From assembly GCA_009792885.1 (NCBI GenBank), contig WMCF01000008.1:16726952-16790951 (forward strand): a DNA stretch of 64,000 bases, in the 5' to 3' direction. A program made the translations under genes and the position numbers. This document shows positions 10,580-23,321 of the stretch, piece after piece (positions within the stretch are counted from its first letter, which is position 1; every line of letters begins with the position of its first letter). The stretch comes from Eremophila alpestris peregrina. Lineage: Eukaryota; Chordata; Aves; Passeriformes; Alaudidae. The notes under the pieces were generated by a model, which was not told the origin of the DNA, ran no database searches, and saw only the letters and a list, made by a program, of their open reading frames with translations.

Positions 10580-12419
10580 GAGAATTTAATGAAGAATGCA
10601 TTGCTTCTTCACAAAGCCAAGAGAAAATGGGACAGTCTTGTTGAGGTGGGGGAACCATGGCTTCACATCCCTGGAGAAGGAATTGAACCAGCAAGTTCTC
10701 AGTGCACACAGAAGCACTCTTACCTGTTAGAAAAATGTGAACACTCTCACCACAGCAGTCCCTTTCTTCCAAAAAGGAAACTCTTAGCAAATAAGGGTTG
10801 ATTTAAACACAGTGTGGAACAATCTAAATAATGTTTCTAAGAATAGTTAGATTTTGTTAAATGTTATATCATATGCAATATCCTTAATGAAATCTACCTG
10901 AATGATCTTTTTAACATATTTTTTTTCTTATAGACCAAATAGTATAACACCCAAAGATGCTATTATAGGAAGAATTATATGGGACATCCTGTTGTACTGT
11001 GGAGTGCAGAGTGTAGACTTTTTCTTCTGCAAGTTACTCTTCATATAAAGTTCAATTTATTGAAATTGATTCAGTTTTCAGAGGAAGCAGTAGAGACTCT
11101 TTCCTTCCAACTACAGCTTTTCATATTCAGTGGCCAAGATCCTTACATAAAAGAACCCCAGCGATTTAACACTGGAGTGTTTAACAGTCATGGGAACTTT
11201 TACACTCAGTTGAAATGTTGACTTTAAGCACAGCTTTCTAACTTTTTAAATTATCAATACACTTCACATTAACTAGCAGGATATTCTATTAAGAATAGCT
11301 TTGTCTTGGTTTGTTCAGCTCAGACTTTCCCACACAGGTTTGTAAATTGACTTAATTACTGAATAGCATGATCATGGCTCTTTCTGTTTTCCCAAAAAGA
11401 GTAGCTGTCTAGTGCCTTGCACCAATAGAGAATCAAGACCATAAAAATAATCTGAAATTTTATCAGTACCATAAATATGACACTTCAAAGGAAGATAACA
11501 CCACCTCCATCCAGCCTCATCCTTTCAGTAATGATTAAAATTATTAAGCTTTACCATATATAATATTTTAAATACTTTTCTTTTATTCAGCCTGTAATGT
11601 AATTAATGGGTCCCTAAGAAATGAATGAAAATGTATTGCCTCTGCTGCACTTATTGAAGCTGAAGGAATTAACTCAATTTTCTGCTCATCCCTAATTAAG
11701 TAATGTGCTAAAATACTACATTCCCATTAAAGAAAATTTATTATACTGTATTTATGGCAGAAGCATTTTCAACAGGGTTCTATTTAAAGAATGCACATTC
11801 ATTGTCTTGATGAAGATCCCTGGATTTGGACTCAAAAAATTGGCTTGGCATGCATTATGTTCTGCATTCATTAGAAGGGGGAAGCAATTATGGAACTAAC
11901 AAGATTGTTTGTGGGTAGAAAATTTCCATTGTGAACAGCACCAGGCAGAAAATGGTTGTATCTATCCCACAGAACAATGGTGCATGTTCTAGGTAGCAAC
12001 TGGGGCCTGGATGATGATGCAATACATTTAGAGGTTAAACATTTATCCCAGAAACTGTGAAGGCAAGGGATAAAACTACATGGAATTCAATGTGAAGTTC
12101 TGGGTGATTTTTTAAGAGATTGCATCTAAATAAGTAGCTTCAACAAATTGAGATTGATTTTCAGTTTTCAAAGGTTTTTTGTTGTTTCTTTTTTTGTTGT
12201 GTTTTTTTTTCAATTGTTTCTTTCTTTGTTCTTATATATGTCCATTTTATTTCCTTAGCCATTCACTTAAATCTTACACACATTTAGAGTACCTTTTTCT
12301 TATCCACGCCAAGAACAATGTAGTAAAAATTTCAGGAACATTTCAAATGTGTGTTTGATTCACTCTTGTTTGACTTCTCACAGAGATGTGAAAAGTTCAG
12401 TTTTAACTAACTTTTTTCA

Positions 12420-12475
12420 GGAAAGAGGGGCCTAGGGAAGTAGGAGAGTGAGGGGGAAAGTGAAGGAAGAAAAAA
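12420..12475 (+). repeat. Purine-rich tract
   Basis: Nearly all A and G over about 55 bases, ending in a run of A. A second purine block follows at 12514-12572. Both give long pyrimidine runs on the minus strand, which explains the phenylalanine- and serine-rich chance frame there. Confidence 0.65.
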
Positions 12476-12513
12476 AAGTGTAGCTTAAATGCATGTATAA
12501 TGTCTTTCTTAGA

Positions 12514-12572
12514 GAGAAAAAGTGAAAAAAAAAAAAAAAACAAGAAAAAGAGAAAAAGAGAGAAAAAGAGAG
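12514..12572 (+). repeat. Poly-A and (AGAAAA)n tract
   Basis: A run of about 16 A at 12525-12540 is followed by repeated AGAAAA/AGAG units. It resembles either a decayed retroposon tail or simple slippage; no element body is recognisable upstream on the plus strand. Confidence 0.75.
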
Positions 12573-15500
12573 TGTATGGTCTGTGAAAGGATTTAGTTTG
12601 ACCTTACAAGAAAATAAGAAAAACATGCTTTACACAGGTGAATTGGTTGATAACAGGATTTCTCTCTGAATGTAATGAGTGTCATGAAAGTCATGCTTTA
12701 TAAGAAGGAAATGGTGTAAATCATGCATTACTAATTAAGTATTATTTTAGACAGAGGACTATGAATTTTACAGTACATGTGTTCATATGGGTTTTGATTC
12801 TATAAAATTTTTATATCTATACTTATCTACAGTTATCTACATATGCGCTCTTGAGAGGTTCATTGAAATAATGGTTTTATTCACTGTAAAGAAAATTTAG
12901 AACATGTGTATATTTGCTACATGAGAGGTTTTAAAGATTAAAAAAGCAGATATAAATATAAGCCTGCTTGACTAAAATGTAACAATCAAAACCAAAACAC
13001 GCAAAAAAGGCACCAAAAGAGCAAAGAAAAACCCCCAGTTTCACTGACAAAGCTATTGATCTTCCCTTCTTACTGCATGTTTAAGCAACTTTGGCCAAGT
13101 TTCCGATAATATCACTGAGCTACTCTAGAGTTAATGTCATTTAGAATATCAATGTTTGCAATTAGCATGTACTGAATGGCTAAAAATAAAGCCAAACTGC
13201 ATGTTTTTCTCATTCAGAAGGAACATACAGTAAAGTTTTGATAACATCACACAAGGGTACTGTTAAAGTCCTTCCAAGAAAAAACTTGCTCCTGAAGTGC
13301 CCATAATTGGCACCTCTAACTCTTTATTATGTTTCTATATGATGACATAAAACAATAAATGTGACTAAAATTATAAAAGGAAGTTTAAAGATGTCAAAAA
13401 ATGTCCAACATTTTATCAAACACCCTAAAAATTAATAAAGTTTCTCCATAATTGCATTTTTCATTTACAACTATTTCATTAACAAACGTATGTTCACTGA
13501 AGTGTATTGAAGTTTGTTGTGTGCTATTATTTAAAGCTACAGAGTATTTCTCATCAAAGATGTTTCCAAATATAATTCCAGAATTATGTGTCTCAAGAAG
13601 TTTAAATGCCTATATACCTGTTTTCATCACATTTAGGATACTCTGAACACCTCTAGAGATCTTTCTGAGGCAAACAACAACATATTTTCCACTTATTCTA
13701 ATGGATACTGTTCCTAAGTCTTTCAAGTGACTTTGAAAATATAAACCTTTATAGCTGATGTTTTATTTTCTGGAAAGTGGTTATTGCTGAAGAAGTCTGG
13801 TGAATAACTGATGTGTTAGTACATTTAAAAATGTTTGAGAAATATCAATATACAGCAATTTTCCTTTTCAGAGATTAAATCCAAAATATCTTTAAAAACT
13901 TCAAGATTCGTTTTGATTGCTTGTGGTTCGCTGCCTTTGAAGTGACAGCTGATTCAATTCTTGGCAGAGTAGAATGAGAATTGTAACTGATGTGTACCAT
14001 GTCTTTAGAAACAAAGGATAAAACTTTTATCCCAAATTTACATTTTAATCTGTGAAGTCCTGCGTAAATGATGTTCTGTTTGGATCTTTGGGGCTGATCA
14101 CAGGCTGTGACTATCTGTGGGGTTGGCCACAGGCAAAGGTGGATTCCCATCCTGAATTACCAATTTTTCCCTTTAATAGACTGTATATAATAGTTCTGTA
14201 AGTATACAGAACTGCATTCTCCAAACACTTATTCACAAAATATCTGGATTATGAAACAGCTCTAGTAATGCAGATAGAAAATCAGGCTATTGGCCATGTC
14301 CAGTTCAGAAATGGCAAAAACTGCCTTACTGCAGTGCCAGCCTGGGATGCTTGAGTTGGGTTATTAGCAATAAATATCTACCTGTGTTGGTAAGAGAAAT
14401 GAGCCAAAGATTTTAACCTTTACTCAAGTTCAAAACTCTGAATATATTAGTATTACTGAACACACTGGTAATTTTTAAAACTGTCATACATTTATTTGAA
14501 ATAAATTTAGTAAGGGAGTTACAAACTGTCTTTAGCTGATGGAGAAAGGGAGTGCTCAACCATAGTATTATTACTTCAGCCAAATATTTGAGACTTAAAA
14601 TTACAGATCACAGCACAAAAAATTTTAGCATTTCTTGCTTTTCAGGATTTCCTGAAATATTGTTATTTAAAATACAGAAGAGGCATTTTTACACATATTT
14701 GACTGAAAGGAAACTTTATTCTAATTTACCTTTAAAACTAATTTGAAAATATATGTAGTCTATCTTTTCTCTTTAATGGAACAGTTCATTTTGGAAATAA
14801 ATTAAATATATGTTTACACCAATATTTTACACTGTGTATTGTTTAAGGAGTGATTCTTGCTGTTTATTGTAAAAATACTGATTCTCAGTCAAATAATTTT
14901 TGCCCTTCCCATTCAGTATAGCAGTTTCTAAGTACTGCAAACCTTGGAGCTCCTTTAAAGAAATCTGTCATAAGAATTTTTGTTTTATCTTTCAAAAACA
15001 AAGTTCTTGCAAGCAAATCTTAAACCTACTTTACAAAGTAAATACAACTTTTTCAATTGTTTTCATTAAATTCTGGCAACCCAAGGAAGGAAGAAGAGAT
15101 GTTTCCATCACCCCAGAGGGAAATTTACTTTTCCCAGACCTATCCTTTATCCTGACCAGGCCCATCAGCTCAAGCAACTTGACATAATTTCCTCACAGAA
15201 GGGTCAGCCATTGTCAAGGAGGGGAAATTTCTCTTCAGGGTAGTTAAAACTCTAGAAATATCTTTGTTTTATTGAGGGGGAATCTTGGACTCTGTGGCAA
15301 CTGCAAATGCCCTTATTTCCTTGAACTGGGCTATTCCTGTAAGGCAGAGGTGATATCTACATGTCCTGCATTGTGCTCACAGAAGGGGAAAATGAATTAT
15401 TGGAAGAGACAAAGATTTTGTGAGCAAAGTCCTGTAAACAAATGTCCGTGCCCACACATTTAGCAGCCCTCACATGATCTGGCTCTGACTGAAGTCAATT

Positions 15501-17026
15501 GAGATGTTTAGTCTGCAGCTGTTGGGAATATAAGCAGGATCATGCATGATTGCGAAAGTGTTTCAACTGACATTCATTAAAGATGGAATATGTTACCACA
15601 ACCCACAAGCCCACAGCAAGATTTCAGGTGCTTAAAAACTTCTTGCTTCATCAGAGCAGCACGTGCTATGAAGACTTACTAGCTAAAAGGCATTAGCCGT
15701 AGGATTAAAATTGCATGTTAAAGACTCTGTTTCCATATGTCAGTGAATTTTTAATGAATAATTAAATGGAGGAACAAATTATTGGTTCTCCATCCAAAAG
15801 AATTCTGTAATTGAATTTGAAGTGGAACAAAATTATTTTATTAGCATATTTAATTAGAATTTAGTTAGGGCATGTTGGAATAATTGTTATTATAATTCCT
15901 TTTCTTCAAAAGGTCAGCTTTTTTATTAGAACTTTAGAAGTTAAACAATGAAAAAAGAGCTTTACTTGGGTATGGTGCTCAGTTTATTCATTCTTTTTAC
16001 TAATTCAGGACAAATTCACTTTGACAGCTGGTCACACAAAACAACACTTGTAGTACTAAGTAAATGATGTGAAGAGCCATGAAATATGTATTGACTTAGA
16101 CACTGTCTGAGTGAAGACCTTTCCAAAAGAGTGCATAAATGTCTTGAAAAAAAATTTTATTTAAACTTTTTTTAAAAAAGATAATAAATGTCAGCTTTTA
16201 ATTGCTGTGGATAGACAGGAGCACTAATTTATATGCAGAGAGGAACCTAGAAGCTTTGAGAAAAATCTTATATCATTAACATTAGTGTTATTATAATTAA
16301 AATCTTTTCCAAAAGGATTTTTGCAGTTTACTCAAAGATGTGTAAACATATCACAGGCTTTTTCCATTAAAAAGAGTGGAACATAAGGAATGCCTCTGTT
16401 TCTTGCTTAATAAGCCAGAGATAATCTAAAAATGTTGCATGTTAAAAGAGCCACTTACCAGATGCAAAGAGGTTCTAGTCCCCTGAGCATGCCAATCACC
16501 AAGTCTGTTTATCAAAAGCTTCACTGAAAGACTATAATTTCACTTTTAGGCCTCAGAGAACTTCTTTAAGTAGTTTCTCTAACCATTTTCTGGACAGACT
16601 GAACACTTTAAATGATCATACTACATTGATTTAATTAATATTTAATTTTAAATATTTTTCATAAAACATTGCTTAAATTTTGCAGAAAAATTACATTACT
16701 GGAGTGGGAAGGAGGGTGTTATGACACCAGAGTTCCTGCTTCTCAAAATTATTTCAAGATTTAATTCCATTTAAATACATTTTTTGTTTATACAGACACA
16801 TTCTACCTGAAATTTGTTTAGTAATACCTGGGATATCACCTTGTGGTGGATTGTCCCTGACTGGATGTCAGGTACCCATCAAAGCTGTTTTATCACTCTC
16901 TTCATCATCTGGATAGGGGAGAAAAAATATAAAAGGTTCATGAGCTGAGATGAAGTCTGGGAGACATCTCTCACCAGTTACCATCACATCTTTGCCAAAC
17001 AGACTCAACTTGGAGAATTAACTGAA

Positions 17027-17032
17027 TTTATT
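17027..17032 (-). promoter_or_regulatory. LTR polyadenylation signal AATAAA
   Basis: Minus-strand AATAAA about 185 bp before the LTR's CA end. The hexamer is shared with the partial copy at 5526-5531, supporting the orientation given to both. Confidence 0.55.
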
Positions 17033-17043
17033 TCCAAGCAAAA

Positions 17044-17619
17044 TTACAGCAGGATAATGAGAAGTAAAACAAATCTTAAAACCACCTTCTCCCCACTCTT
17101 CCCTCCTTGGGCTCTACCTCCTGCCCCTGAGCACAGGAAGATGGGAATGGAGATTATGGTCAGCTCATCACTTGTTTCTGACACTGCTTCCCCCTCAGTG
17201 AGAGGAGTCCTTCCTCTGATGCAGCATGGGGTCCCTGCCACTTTGTGGAGACAGTTCTCCACAAACTCCAGCACGAGTCCTTCCCACGGGCTACAGTCAT
17301 GAGCTGCTCCAGTGTGTGTCATGGAGTGCAGTCCTTCGGGAGCAGACTGCTCCACTGTGAGCCCTCTGCAGGGTCCTGCCAGCAAACCTCTCCAGCCTGG
17401 GCTCCTCTCCCTATGGGCACAGAAGTCCTGCCTCTTCCCACAGGCCCAGAGGTTCCTCTCTCCACATGTCCAGTGTGGACTTCCCATGAAGTACCAGCCT
17501 CGTTTGGTCATCCAGCTGCTCTGGTGTTGGGTCCTCCAGGGGCTGCAGGTGGATCTCTGCTCCCCCATTGACCTCCATGGGCTGCAGGGGCACAGCTGCC
17601 TCACCATGGCCTGCACCAC
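17044..17619 (-). other. 191-codon open frame inside the LTR
   Basis: An uninterrupted minus-strand frame of 191 codons from an ATG at 17619 to a stop at 17044, wholly inside the LTR and downstream of its TATA-like signal. The protein begins MVQAMVRQLCPCSPWRSM. It is rich in Trp, Cys, Gly and Pro and contains imperfect short repeats (CSPWRSM, CSPWRTQ, CSPWEGL) that follow the DNA repeats of the LTR, then a hydrophobic end (VVLRFVLLLIILL). I recognise no retroviral or host protein. It may be open only because the repeated DNA happens to lack stops in this frame. It is not a restored or canonical viral gene. Confidence 0.3.
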
Positions 17620-17756
17620 GGGCTGCAGGGGAACCTCAGCACCTCCTCTCTCCCCATCTTCCTTTCACTGACTTTGGGGTCTGCAGGGCAGTTTCTCACA
17701 TTTTCTCACTCTTCTCTGGCCACAATTTCTTCTATGCAATAATTTATTTTAACTTC

Positions 17757-17763
17757 TTAAATA
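17757..17763 (-). promoter_or_regulatory. LTR TATA-like box
   Basis: TTAAATA on the plus strand reads TATTTAA on the minus strand, about 165 bp inside the 5' end of the LTR and upstream of its open frame. A CCAAT-type motif (minus GCCAATGCC, near plus 17827-17835, and AGCCAATC-like decayed to GAGCTAATC near 17790) precedes it, the normal order for an LTR promoter. Confidence 0.45.
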
Positions 17764-20700
17764 CCTTATCACAGAAGCACACCTCTGATTAGCTCAGCCT
17801 TGGCCAGCAGAGGGTCCTTCTGGCTGGCATTGGCTCTGGGACATGTAGGAAGCCTCCAGCATCTTCTCGGAGAAGCCACCCCAATAGTTTCCCTGCTAGC
17901 AGAACCTTGCCACTCAGACCCAGCAGATATCTACAGTTAGCTGTGTCCCAGGGCAGCCAAGGCTCCTGTATGAGGCTTATAGATACTAAATTGAAGAGAG
18001 TGTTGCAGAAAAGGAGCATAGACCTGTTTTTCACTATCAGGGATAAGAATCAGGATTTTTTTAAAAATGTATCTTACAACAATATATAAAGATTAACTGA
18101 AATTAAAATAAAATTCAAAATAAACCTTTATGGAAGCAAAAGTTACATGCCAAAGTAGCTTTGGGTGAATTTTTATTTGAAAAGGCCTATTTAAAAGGAC
18201 TGGATTCTTTGAATGTGCATGCATTTTACAATCAGAATTGGAGTTGGAACAAAGCAAGACAAGCATCCTCTAGTTGCTGTACTTTTATTGGCTACCAGGT
18301 TGCTGGATGAATGCAATTTAGCTCCTGCAAGAAACCAGCTTTCTACTGCAAAACAACATCTGGATCATATCAAAGCATATGTTTTAATTCATTTCTTTGA
18401 GAAAAAAAAATAGTGCATTCAGTATTTTAAAGAACTACTAAGAGTTCAAAACTAATGTGGAAAGGCCAGAAAAATAGCACATTTTCTCTCCTACAACATC
18501 TATCAGTTCTTACCATAATCTTTTCTCCAGAGGGTGTGTTCCTTGTCCTGCATGAGCAAATCTACATAGTCCTGAAACTTTGTGGGTAAACAAACCATAA
18601 CCAAATGGACACTGACACATGGAGCAGGTACACACCTGGCAACCTGAAACTCACAGGGGTACCAGATTTCCAGGTGGATGCTTGGGTAATGCTTGGACCA
18701 CTTTGCCATGCTGAAAAACCCAAACTGGGCTCCTTGTTTACCTTGACTAGGATGCCTGACTTTGATCCAGGTAGCTCCCTGAGAAGTTCAGTTTGTACTG
18801 AAGTGCAGAAATGCCTGCACTAGACATTCAAGAGACACGTTTATAAAAATGTATTTTTGGCACTCCCTGATTCATTAAAGCTGCACAGTGGTTGCATTTA
18901 ACAGAAATACAGTTACTTGCCTTGCATCTTGTATGGGCTTATCAAAGTAAACTTTACATCATTGTGATGGACTATGGCATGATGGCAATGATAGAAGAAT
19001 GTTCTTCAGCAAAAGTTAACTTCCAAATTTGATTTTGAATTTTGGACCAAGTTTTCCATGAAAACCTTCTCTGTACATCCACAGATTGTTTGTTATTTGC
19101 TTTAGAGAAAGCTGATTCTAGCAAAGACATTGTCAACCAAAAATTTCAAGATATATTCTGAATTTTGTGAATGAAATAAAAAGGTTTCACAGCCTCCCAT
19201 TTAAAACATAAATAAATGAGTTGAAAAACTTTATCAGATGGTCATTGAGATGCATCATCAGATTTTAACAGGTATTTTATGACATCTGAAGAATCCTAAA
19301 CACAATAGCAATGTGAGAAGAATGCAATTGTGCAGAGTGTTAAGAAAATGTTCAAAGGTACATGTCATTGCATTCCAGTTTTATCTTCATCAAAGGTGAG
19401 AGCTAAATTTTAATAGTGATCCCTATTACTGCACTTGCATCCCTTGGTTGCCCTCATTTTTTCAGGGATTGGCAGATTTTTTTATATAGGTCTCTGTGCA
19501 TTTGTAGGAATTCCTCCCTGCAGTACAATCTTTTACCCATATGCTACAGATATTCAACACATATTCTCAGAAAATACAAATGTGAGAGTTGAAATGTTTT
19601 TGAAATCAATAGCAAAGATAACTGGTGACATGCAAAAGAAATTGCCAACCCACATTCTTCCTGCCTTGAATGGTGCTAATCTCAGAAATATGGAAATATT
19701 TAGTAGTTTCATAATGAAAGAAATAAGCATTTTATGCTTCTGCCTTTGTTTAGCAGAACCACCCATTTCATGTCTGTAATGTGACCTGGTAATTACCTTT
19801 AAAGTTTCCAGTTTTGATCTAAAACATTTGTGGATGGCAAGTTTTAAAAATTAAGTCTACAGCAAATGCCACACACTGGAAAGGCAAAACAACTGAATTT
19901 AAATCACATTTGTCCAGAGCTTCGTGCTGAATTGTGGTGTGTAATGACCCACACAAATCTGTGTGGAGAGGTTGTTACACTGGGGAAGATTTTTCTTATA
20001 TGCAAAAAGTAACATGGGCTTATATCCATACCTCTCGTATCTGGCAATTATCATAGTAAACAGCATTAATAAAAAAGATATTTTTTTCCTTCCACTTGTC
20101 TTTATTCAGACAACATATTGACTCAGCTCAATGGGAATTTTTCCCATGTCCAAAATTGAGGACACAGATCTGAGGAGAAAGGTCTGGGTTTAGCTCCAGA
20201 TCCACCACAGACTTCCCGTATGACCTTAAGCAAGCTATTTAGTATTTCTTCAATCATTGTTATTATGCCTGTTTCATGAATCTATTCGTTTCCTGATCTT
20301 TAAATAAGGAGAAATCCTCTCTTCTTTGTCCCTTGTTGTTACAATACCTACACTGAAAATTGCAAGGTCTATGCCAATGGAGTCAACACCTATATAAACA
20401 TTTCTTTAAGGTTTATTGATTTTATACTGCATAAGACTAGGATTTAAAGTGGGAAAGCTAATTAATTTTAAGACTTAGATCTTATACCTATATATAAGTC
20501 ATCTATAATAACAGAAGCTATATATTAGCACACATAAATTTACATGACTTTACAAACACAGGTTACTGCCAATATTCCCTTGGAAACTAAAAGCTATAGC
20601 TCATTCAGATATCTCTGAAATAAACAGGAGTTTCAGAAGGACATTGCTCCAGTTAGGGCGCTGAAACCATCTAAACCTTGAGCAAACCATTCTTGACTCC

Positions 20701-20818
20701 TTATTATCAGTGAAGAGAAAGTGTTTAAAGAGACAGCAGTCTGGCCCTAATGTAGATGTTTAGGATAATAACACAGATGAATTTCCCAATAGTAGGTTGA
20801 TTTACAATTTATTTCAAC

Positions 20819-20845
20819 TTAGATGTCTAATTTTTGGACATCTAA
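20819..20845. repeat. 9-bp inverted repeat
   Basis: TTAGATGTC (20819-20827) and GACATCTAA (20837-20845) are exact reverse complements around a 9-nt T-rich loop. It is short enough to be chance in 64 kb. Confidence 0.5.
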
Positions 20846-21991
20846 AACAAGGTGAGATGAACTGGTTACTCCAGGTCTTCCAGTGGTATTGTTACTGATT
20901 TGTGTTCAAAGGCCCCAGTCAGAATTACACACCCATGAGCATGTGAAAAACTCACAGAAGTTTAAAAAATATTCCTACGCTTTCTTTTCTGTTTTATTTA
21001 GCCACAGTTGCAAACTAGGCTGGCAAATGTACAAGGAAGCAGATGAGTTGCACAAGGATTGAACTCCTTTTCTTTCAGCTGTTACACTGCATGATCTTTG
21101 ATGAGATATCCTGGTTCTTTAGAAATAACAGACCAGAAACAGTTTCATAAAACAATAGGTGTGCCAGTTTATTGGCTTTGCCCCTGCTTTGTACATAGTT
21201 TGGCACGTCTCTAACCTAGATATCTTTCTAAAGCATCAATTCAACTTTTCTTCTCTGCCAATGTGTGTAATGGAAAAAGACCTGGAAGGCAAGAAAAAGC
21301 ATTCACTCAGCTATTTAGTGCAAGGATGTCAATGAATTAAAGAAATTCTTTAATGACATTACACAGTTTATTAATTGACATGTGTCTGGAAAGCCAATGA
21401 CCTCTGAATACCTTTGAAGTAATTACTCCACCCTGACAGGATGTCATGGTGTCTGACAGGCAGTCATGGTAGAAATCTGAGCTGTTGATCAAATATCTTC
21501 CTGAGTAGATCACCTGGGCTAGCACTCACCAGGTTCCAATTGTGGCAAAATTAGACTGTAACTCATCTATCAGATATCTTTTTCCTATGGGAAACAATTT
21601 ATATCAATTTATCTATGGACATCAAAACATCAGATAACAAAGACATGGCATTTAATTTAATCTTAGATTTTTTTTTTTAAGATTGCAAAACGTGGTTTAA
21701 GAAATCAATTTCTGCTGATTTACAGCAGATGATTTGCAATGTTTGCTTGAAACTATTGTTTAGCTGTCTGAGGTAGGGTGTTTATGATGACATTTTCAAT
21801 TTGTTTTACTGATGTAGGAGACATATATGGGGTTTTTCATATTATCATGGACCAGAGCTGTGAGCAAGTAGATGAAAAGGAGAAAGACAAGGGAAACAAC
21901 AAAAATCCCCAGTATTTTTAAAGTAAAAAGAGACTGCTAAAATTTAGAAAAGGATTTTTTTTAGGAGTTTATGATTAAGGCTTCTTGGATC

Positions 21992-22027
21992 TGATAAGAA
22001 ATCAGATTTATACTTGATTTCTTATCA
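21992..22027. repeat. Perfect 13-bp inverted repeat, 10-nt loop
   Basis: TGATAAGAAATCA (21992-22004) and TGATTTCTTATCA (22015-22027) are exact reverse complements around the loop GATTTATACT. The arms contain GATAA/TTATC, the core bound by GATA factors, in both orientations. The next outward pair does not match, so the stem is 13 bp. It has no long stem or arm structure expected of a microRNA precursor. Confidence 0.75.
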
Positions 22028-23321
22028 TGCTACAACTTAGCTGTCTTGCATCTTCATTTGAAAAAACAAAGATATAAGTGCATCCATTCACAATTATGTT
22101 TATTATTACTACCACGGGGAATTGAGGTCATTCATACTTGGAATTTGCATAAGGATTCAAGGGTATCTGCCAGCAGAAAAATATTGAATTAACCAGAGAA
22201 AATGCCAACACACATATTTATCCACTTTTGTGTATACTGATTAACAAGAGTCAATTTGTAACCATCTTCACACACTATTTTTAGAAACATTCTTCCATTG
22301 ATTTACCATCTGCATGAGTTTTTAAAAGATTTTCATCTCTTTGGTAAATATTTCTGAGAAATATTTAGAGTGGTAAGAGCCTAAGAAACTCTGCTTGGAA
22401 TGCATAATCATCCCCCAACTCCTTCTAAGGAAATCTAGATATCTAACTCAAGGCAAACATAATTAATGTGCATGTGGATTTTAGCAACAAGAAGGGAAAG
22501 GGAAAGCAGCTGAATTAATTGAAACAAATAAATCTTTGCAAGGCCTGTCTTAGGAAATGTCTTAGTCAGCATATAATGTTTTGTGTTGAGCATAAACTGG
22601 ACATTATGCAAGATGGGAGAAAGTGATTTTTTTTTTAATGTATATATAATTCATATATATAAATGCAGGAGGCTTCGGTTCATGTTGTCTAACATTAGAC
22701 ATTCCTAATATTTTTAGGTTTACAAGCCAATGCTGAATGCAGGGTTTTAACTTTGTGGCTCAGGTTTCTTTGCTACAGCTCTTCTGTACCCACATAGGTG
22801 GATGTGGATCCCTAAGGACGAAGATTATTTTGTCCTATGCATCCATTCAGAAACTGTCATGGGATGGATTTTTGTTTTTTTGTTTTGGTTTTTTTCTCCC
22901 CCCTGAATTATGTTTCATGGATCTGTTTTCAAGACTCGCCCATAAAATTTCAGGAATACAGAACAGAAAGCAGTATTTACATTATTGAACTAACATATGG
23001 TTCTGCTATGTTTCTTTTTAAAATAGGTAACTATCAACTAAAAAATCTTCTCCAGAAAATAGGAATAATTTAAAGAAACAGTACTAGTAACATCATATTT
23101 AAAAATACAGCCAAAATGTAGATATTTAACAAAAGTTTGCTTTTGATCTGCAAACAGCGAGGATACAAATAAAAATACTGTAATTCCTTCAGAAAAAATA
23201 GTTCATAATGGGCATTGATACTCAAGTGTATTAAATACCTCACTTGATTTGAGTGGGGATTCATAAATGTGCAAATATGAACACACAGATGAAGGGACAG
23301 GTAAGTTGGTTGAATTCCAAG

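Larger units (their letters stand above)
8921..16841. other. About 8 kb with no recognised gene
   Basis: Mostly unique-looking, AT-rich sequence. It contains a 17-bp tandem duplication (10544-10579), purine tracts at 12420-12475 and 12514-12572, and a TAATTA-rich block around 15.55-15.90 kb. Open frames up to 104 codons (such as plus 9179-9493 and minus 9575-9880) show no convincing family signature. I see no tRNA-like cloverleaf or other RNA gene. Confidence 0.5.
16842..17925 (-). mobile_element. Near-complete LTR of an endogenous retrovirus (about 1.08 kb)
   Basis: Read on the minus strand this begins TGCTGGGTCTGAGTGGCAAGG and ends CAATCCACCACA, so it has the TG...CA ends of a retroviral LTR. 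It carries CCAAT-type and TATA-type promoter signals and, about 730 bp further on, an AATAAA. The left 390 bp match the LTR piece at 5335-5730. The middle contains imperfect repeats of a block around GCTGGAGCAG, which keep one long frame open (17044-17619, minus). No gag, pol or env sequence lies on either side, so this is best read as a solo LTR. GATATC occurs on both flanks (16832-16837 and 17926-17931), but the left copy sits 4 bp away from the TG end, so the target duplication is only a candidate. The family is similar to an abundant neoavian LTR recalled from memory; the name is not assigned. Confidence 0.85.

Noticed and set aside
12432..12626. 64-codon minus-strand frame rich in Phe and Ser
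   Set aside because: It is simply the translation of purine and poly-A tracts read on the other strand.
17057..17671. Several plus-strand open frames of 74-119 codons over the 17 kb LTR
   Set aside because: They are shadows of the GC-richer LTR sequence; the LTR reads in the minus direction and none shows a domain.
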